This document shows positions 58,721 to 64,000 of a stretch of DNA of 64,000 nucleotides, piece after piece. The first letter of the stretch is position 1. Every line of letters begins with the position of its first letter. Source of the stretch: Brachycybe producta (taxonomy: Eukaryota; Arthropoda; Diplopoda; Playtdesmida; Andrognathidae); NCBI GenBank assembly GCA_036925085.1, contig JAUPFP010000022.1:1002501-1066500 (forward strand). Reading direction: 5' to 3'. A program made the translations under genes and the position numbers. The notes beneath the pieces are model-generated. The model was not told the origin of the DNA. It ran no database searches and saw only the letters and a program-made list of their open reading frames with translations.

Positions 58721-58920
58721 AATGTCAATTCATTCGTACCAAGATACAAATTCGTGCCGTACTTGATTGCGATTCGACTTCACTTTTATCCGTATATAGC
58801 GAAAAGCTTTTCGGTTTCTCTCTCTGGTTAATACGGACAAACAGAAATGTCAATTCATTCGTACGACGACTGAGAATTCTTGCCGTATGCGAGTGCGGTT
58901 CGATTATAATTTTATCCGTA
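58721..58920. repeat. Direct duplication of a roughly 75-bp unit upstream of exon 1
   Basis: Two imperfect copies, 58721-58794 and 58846-58920, both start AATGTCAATTCATTCGTAC and end TTTTATCCGTA, separated by about 50 bp. They match no other family in the window. The position between exon 1 and the GC-rich island makes a regulatory role possible. Confidence 0.55.
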
Positions 58921-59009
58921 GTAGTTTTCGGAAGAAAAAAAAATTGCTTTAAAAGGCGTCACTTTTTTTTTGTTGGTCTTTTTTTTAAAAAAAAAAAATT
59001 AAGACAGAA

Positions 59010-59575
59010 AACAAAAAAGTGGTCGACAAGAGAACATCAACCACAAAAAAACGTTCCTCCTTTTTCTCTGTCCACTTCCGAGAGTTCGGGCAACTCAACT
59101 GGACTCTTTCTTCTTTACGACTTCCTTCACCGAAAGAAGAGATGAAAACGGCGGTAGGAAACACAACCGCAGTCGAGGCAGCAACAGCAGCGACTCTCAT
59201 GCAACAATTGAGGGGATTTAAGGGGAGGACGACACAACAAAAACCGAACGGGGAAAAAATTCAAAAATTTAGGAAGATGAGGAGGAGGAGGTGGAGGAGG
59301 GGGGGGGGGGAAACACACTTCCATCCCACCTTAAGGTGGAGAGTGTGTTTAGAGAAGAAGAAGAAAAAATCGATGAAAAGGGAGGCGTTTGTTGTGACGA
59401 CCACCAATGAGCTTTCAGAATCCGACGAAATTACATTCTTCGTGTCCATTTTTCGTGGTTTTCTATAGGGTAGAATTGGCACCGAAGAAATTTTCATCAT
59501 CGCGGCATCGCCACCTTCATCGTCGTCATCATCATCTCGGCTTGTAAACGCTAACAACATCTCCCTGAAAATGAA
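59010..59575. promoter_or_regulatory. GC-richer non-transposon island upstream of Lhx1/5, candidate promoter or 5' exon
   Basis: Compared with its surroundings this stretch has more C, G and CpG and no copy of the repeat families. On the minus strand a good acceptor-like sequence, TTCATTTTCAG|GGAG, sits at about 59565, directly before an ATG and a run of Asp codons, so part of it might be a spliced 5' exon. I see no clear TATA box. The call is by position and composition only. Confidence 0.3.
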
Positions 59576-59699
59576 TTCCGAATAAATAAATAGGTGGCGG
59601 CGGCTTCAGAATTGTTTTTCCTCCTTTTAACTTGTCCATTATATTATTTGAATGTAAAACTTTTTATTCAGAAGCAACTTTGAAGTGATTTTAAAGTTT

Positions 59700-60190
59700 A
59701 AACAAAAAAACTTAAAGAGTGTTTTAGAAACTAGAAGGGTAGCTCAATCACTTAAGAATATTTTCACGTTGATTTCTTTCAAAATAAGCTTTTTATGAGC
59801 AGCCAATATTTGGTGTTTTTAATCTTCGTTCATAAAAAGTTTATTTTGAAAGATATATCAAAATGAAAATACACCTTAAGTGATTGAGCTACCTTTCTAG
59901 TTTCTAACACACTTTTAATTTCTCCTTAGCGTTCTTTTTTCTGAAATCAGCTGGTCCATAAAACAACTTAAAAGTTTAAAGTGGTTTTAGAAACTAGAAG
60001 GGGTACCTCCTCTCCTAAGGGTAATTTTCATGTAGATTCTATATTTCAACATAAACTTTTTTATGCAAATTTGAAAATGAACCAACTTTAAGCAGACCAA
60101 TATTTGTTTTTTAAATTTTTGTATATAAAAAGTTTATTTTGAAAGAGTTTCTTCTCTCTTGAAATGTAGAATAATCACAGTTTGAAAATC
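59700..60190. repeat. F hairpin modules upstream of the gene, two copies
   Basis: TTTTAGAAACTAGAAGGGTA at 59722 to CCTTTCTAGTTTCTAACACA at 59892; a second begins TTTTAGAAACTAGAAGGGGT at 59985. The first has near-perfect inner arms around AGCAGCCAATATTTGG. Confidence 0.65.
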
Positions 60191-60204
60191 AGCTGTTCAA
60201 TCAC

Positions 60205-60505
60205 CTAATACCTACCTGATAATTTAAATAATGAACGTGTTCTACAGAGCCCTGTGAAGGACAAACAAACAACATGTTGAATACAATTTAGTCAGTTAAT
60301 AATCTGAAAATATTTAGTTAATACTTAAATATAAAGAGATAAACTATTGACATTAAAATATTGATTTAGTATTTCAATTTTAAAATATTAATAATTAAAG
60401 TCAATTTTTATTTGGTGTTCATGTCCTTAACTGGATTCCGTATAATTCACCTAAAGACATTTAATTTGAACTCATTTAACTCATGTGTGTGTACAAGGTA
60501 TAAGG
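60205..60505. mobile_element. E-family element, copy 3, partial
   Basis: TAATACCTACCTGATAATTT, GTGTTCTACAGAGCCCTGTG and AATATTGATTTAGTATTTCA match the first part of the copies at 2269 and 6731. Right end ACTCATGTGTGTGTACAAGG. Confidence 0.6.
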
Positions 60506-60619
60506 GGTAATTTTGATGTAGATATCTTTCAAAATAAACTTTTTATAGACAAAATTTTAAAATTGTGTTTAAGTCATCTTTTTGATTTTCTTTTTAGAGG
60601 GAATGTTTTGCAATTTGCA

Positions 60620-61055
60620 AAGATGTCTGGTTACTATCAGTTGTCGACTACAACGTTCTAGCCTCTAAAAAGTGTTTTTGATTGGAAAAAAAATCATAAT
60701 TGTTGGTTTATCTCTCACCGTGAGATTGTTACTTCACAGTTGGCTCTTGGGCCACAGATTGAGAAACACTTAACTTGATATTGCATGAAAATCCGAACCC
60801 TAGTAATCACCATCATCACCATTATTAGAGCAACTGCAATTATGCTTTTTTTTTACTAATAAAAGGCTGGTTAAAGTCTAAAATATCAGGTCACTATCAT
60901 TTGTCAAGTAAGAGTTCTAGCCTCTAACCAGTGTTTTTGATTGAAAAAAGCATAATTGTTGGTTGTTCTACAGGGGATTTTAACTTCACAATTGGCACTT
61001 GGGCCACAGATTGAGAAACACATGCTTTGATATTGCATAAAAATTCGAGCTGTAG
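60620..61055. mobile_element. Two partial D-family elements end to end
   Basis: A left-truncated copy runs from GATGTCTGGTTACTATCAGT to ATGAAAATCCGAACCCTA at 60802. A second, from TTAGAGCAACTGCAATTATG to AAAAATTCGAGCTGTAG at 61055, lacks the first 60 bases or so. Confidence 0.65.
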
Positions 61056-61209
61056 TTGGGACGAAGACAACCGAATTAAAAAACCAAAAAGTGTGTTGTT
61101 TGTGGTTATTTTGGTCAATCCTTAGCTTTAAAAGCAATGATTGACCAACTGGAGCTTCCCCACTGTGCATAGTGGTCCCTATCATTGCAATATGCAAATG
61201 AAACGAAAC

Positions 61210-61480
61210 AGCGAAAAATGTTTTAGAAACTAGAAGAGTAAATGAATCGTTTTAAAGAAGAGATATTCACGTTTATATATTTTAAAATAAACTATTTATA
61301 GCAGCAATTTCAATATGAATGCTAAATTTATTTTATCAACTTTTTTTGCATCCAACTTGAGGTGAAAAATGAAAATTGTAGACATAAAAAGTTGATGTAT
61401 TTTTTTATAATATAGACATGAAAACCTCCTTAAACGATTCATTTACTCTTCTAGTTTCTAAAACACTTTCAATAATTTCT
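61210..61480. repeat. F hairpin module
   Basis: ATGTTTTAGAAACTAGAAGA then GTAAATG to TTTACTCTTCTAGTTTCTAA then AACAC. Inner arms are weakly preserved. Confidence 0.6.
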
Positions 61481-61710
61481 TCTTAATGTTTTGCTTTCTA
61501 AAATGCAGAAATAATCAAAGAGTTTTTATTCCATTTATTCTTTCATTTTGCATATTTTGCAAATAAACAAAAAGAAAAATAAAAGAAGTGACGAGTCTGA
61601 TGACAAATTGGGTCGGCCCTAGCAGCAGGAGGGAGGGCATAGGGGTCATCCTCTATAACCCCAATAGCAGATTGAACTTATGAATCACAACCAACTAACA
61701 CCGCGTATTG

Positions 61711-61810
61711 TCATGACACAACCGGATTCACTCTGTCAAAAGCAGCACCACAGACGCCAAATGTATCATCACATATATAGATACGGCCATCTGGACACAG
61801 GACGTCCCAT
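61711..61810 (-). CDS. Possible orphan terminal exon encoding a short Cys-rich peptide end
   Basis: After an acceptor-like TATTTCTACAG an open frame reads WDVLCPDGRIYICDDTFGVC and ends in NPVVS and TGA at 61711. The Cys spacing and the absence of low-complexity sequence look coding-like, and it lies just upstream of Lhx1/5 on the same strand. The sequence 5' of the acceptor is repeat (the Y unit and an inverted-repeat element), so no partner exon is visible. It could be the last exon of a neighbouring gene, a gene fragment, or chance. Confidence 0.2.
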
Positions 61811-61849
61811 CTGTAGAAATACAGGCACAAATTCAAGAAAGAAACTAGT

Positions 61850-61935
61850 ATTTGAATAATTACTCTGAAAGCAGCCAAGAGGGCCTGTGACAGAGAGACT
61901 ATATAGTCCAAAAGCACTATAGAAATGCATGCCCA
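61850..61935 (-). repeat. Y repeat, copy 5
   Basis: The minus-strand reading gives ATGCATTTCTATAGTGCTTT, GTCTCTCTGTCACAGGCCCT and GGCTGCTTTCAGAGTAATTA in order. Confidence 0.65.
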
Positions 61936-61998
61936 TGCAAGAATAATACTGAGTTCCATCTTGAGATGATTCTAAAACGGACGCGATGACGAAAGGTT

Positions 61999-62297
61999 GG
62001 AGGTGGAGGCTAGCAATGACGTGCAAAGTTAGCGAAAAATTAATAAACAAACGAGCTGTTAAATAGCACAAAGAATATGCCATTGCAGCAGATTACCGAA
62101 ACGGAATGGAAAAAAAGAAATACTTTTGAGATGAATTAGCAGTGTTTTCATCTCACCGTTCCATTTGAAAATTATTTTGCGCTCCGTTCCGCTTCTGTAA
62201 GCTGCTATAATTGTATATGTTTTAATTGTTATTTTAACTGGCTCACCTCTTTATTAATTTTTCGCTACCTGCACGTCACAGCTAGCCTCCACCTGCA
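61999..62297. mobile_element. Inverted-repeat element with about 50-bp ends
   Basis: TGGAGGCTAGCAATGACGTG and AGCGAAAAATTAATAAACAA on the left face TTTATTAATTTTTCGCTACC and GCACGTCACAGCTAGCCTCC on the right. The middle has ACGGAATGGA/TCCATTTGAA words. A single copy was seen, plus a trace at 8964. Confidence 0.68.
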
Positions 62298-62553
62298 AAC
62301 CACATTAGTATTCAAATAGGATTCTTCTATGCCGAAATCCTGATCTTAAGCCACTTGGGCACACAGGCCACTTTTTGACCACTTTTCAACTGCAAAGATG
62401 AAGTCGAGTTGTTGCCAAAACCGATCCTGCGCACCTTGTGAGTCTTTCCATAGAAAACACATTGCAATCACAGAACCCCCCACCCCCAACCACATTGGAC
62501 TTTATTTTGCTGTCAAAAAATGGTCTGTGTGTTCCAACCCTTAGGCCGTATTT

Positions 62554-63277
62554 CCACTGGGGCGAATATTTGAACATTTTTAAAATTTCAACTGGTGAAA
62601 AAATAACAGTGTTTCCTACGGAGAAGTGAGCTAATTGGCTAATATAACATCACCAATAACGCCGTTATATTGCTGAGAAACGGCAATTTATGGTTTAATT
62701 AAAGGGATACAGCGAATGTGGTTTTCTCACTTCAATTGGCCTAACATAATGAACAAACTGATAATAGTGAATAGGCGGGGGCCACGTTTGTTCTGTTATT
62801 AGTGGCCATATCGAATTTATTTTCTCCATAGTAAATTATAAACACTGTTATTTTTCAACAGTTGAAATTTTCACCGAGTACAAATTTTCACCCCAATGCT
62901 TCCAATGCATCCCAACATTCCAATGTTTCCAATGCCTTGCTTGGAAACAAGGCATTGGGCCTCGTTTCCATTGGGGTCAAAATGTCAAACTGTTTAAAAA
63001 TTTCAACTGGTGAAAAATAGAACAAACGTAGCCTTCGCTTATGATAGTCAATAGGCGGAGACCACGTTTGATCTATTTTTCAACAGTTGAAATTTTCACC
63101 CCAGTGGAAACAAGGCATTGGGCCTCGTTTCCATTGAGGTGAAAATGTCAAACTGTTTAAAAATTTCAACTGGTGAAATATAGAACAAACGTACTAGCCC
63201 TCGCTTATGATAGGCGGAGGCCACGTTTGTTCTATTTTTCAACTGTTAAAGTTTTCACCCCAGTGGAAACAAGGCCT
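62554..63277. repeat. Q family: three consecutive hairpins with CCACTGGGGTGAAAAT ends
   Basis: Units at about 62554-62898, 62960-63118 and 63121-63277 each open with CGTTTCCATTGGGGT-like sequence and TTTCAACTGGTGAAAAATAG. They close with GTTGAAATTTTCACCCCAGT then GGAAACAAGGC. Each contains AGGCGG(A/G)GGCCACGTTTGTTC. Confidence 0.72.
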
Positions 63278-64000
63278 TATAGTCTCTTTTCTAACCAAAC
63301 CATACACTGGAAGATGGAATTATACATTTTCACCTGCACTCTGTAACAATTGTATTTTAGAGATGAGAAATTGGTTTCCTTGAGAAGGTTGCCAAATGAC
63401 AACCATCTTAAAACACACCTCCACCCACAACCCCTCGATCCCCCCAATTCTACTTTATTCTATAGTAGAATACACACCACTATAAATATCATACACATGG
63501 ACACGCATCACCTAATAAATACTAGGAGGAGCACCACCAGATCAAGATGATGATGATGATTATGATATTGGCTACAGTACCACATTCTCCCCCCCCACAT
63601 CTTCCATCCTCTTACTGAAATCGATTTTCAATACATAATCAATATAATAAGATGGACATGAGAAAAAAGAACAGTTTTATCTCAGTTATACAACATAAAG
63701 AGGAGGTGTTGTCAGGTGTGAATGACGAGTGTGGATTCGTATAGGCCTCTCTCTCTCTCTCTCGCACTGTTTGTGTGTTTGTTAGGTAAAACGGGTTAGA
63801 AAAATAAATCCAATTTCACCCTGCACTAAATTCAACCTCCTTCCTCCGCCACCAAAACCCTATTTTTATATGTTCTTATGACCAAATCAGAGAGAAAAGG
63901 GGCGAAAACGAATGGCCCGTTCAGTACGAATACATGAAATGCGTGGGAATTGAGCCTTGTGTTTTTCGCTCATAAATATATGAAGGAATAAAACTTGAGA
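63278..64000. other. Upstream flank, nothing recognised
   Basis: It holds (GAT)n at 63546-63560 and (TC)n at 63748-63764. Short open frames carry no recognisable domain. Confidence 0.45.

Noticed and set aside
60904..61197. Minus-strand frame of 97 residues
   Set aside because: It covers the right half of a D-family MITE; other D copies do not keep the frame.
1..64000. Autonomous transposase, reverse transcriptase, tRNA or rRNA genes
   Set aside because: I looked for catalytic-domain-like frames, A/B-box patterns and rRNA words and saw none; all transposons noted are non-coding.

Overview
This is animal (bilaterian) nuclear DNA, not bacterial. It is AT-rich, full of simple repeats and short inverted-repeat transposons, and holds one multi-exon gene with kilobase introns. 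That gene is a LIM-homeodomain transcription factor of the Lhx1/Lhx5 (Lim1) class on the minus strand. Its protein looks protostome-like, perhaps arthropod, but this is an impression from residues such as the FF-PG tail motif and I cannot name the species.

Layout, read 3' to 5' of the gene. About 1-17.4 kb lies downstream of the gene and is repeat-filled with no recognisable gene. From 17,478 to 57,948 runs the Lhx1/5 coding region in six exons: LIM1 at 57,779-57,948, LIM2 at 52,492-52,700, linker plus homeodomain helices 1-2 at 39,126-39,487, homeodomain helix 3 at 26,557-26,737, then two C-terminal exons at 17,763-17,936 and 17,478-17,671. The introns are about 5.1, 13.0, 12.4 and 8.6 kb, and the last is only 91 bp. 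All phases agree, and the joined model is 1,290 nt, 429 residues plus stop, close to the size of known Lhx1/5 proteins. About 58-64 kb is the 5' side: an open in-frame leader, a GC-richer island near 59.0-59.6 kb that may contain the promoter or a 5' exon, and more repeats.

The rest is a dense community of non-autonomous DNA transposons. The clearest is a roughly 205-bp foldback family (called A here) with ACAGGC...GCCTGT ends and 9-bp target duplications. Others are a roughly 320-bp hAT-like family (D) with 8-bp duplications, two consumer-type hAT copies with perfect 8-bp duplications, pogo-like CAGT-ended elements, and a roughly 550-bp family (C) that serves as a landing pad for the others. 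They form nested stacks, in one place C containing R containing D, plus A. A very abundant hairpin module (F, marked by the words AGAAACTAGAAGGGTA and ATATCTTTCAAAATAAAC) fills the introns. Tandem arrays of about 20, 33, 57, 162 and 168 bp and a perfect 69-bp-arm palindrome complete the picture. No transposase, reverse transcriptase, tRNA, rRNA or CRISPR was recognised. Family letters are labels used only in this annotation.
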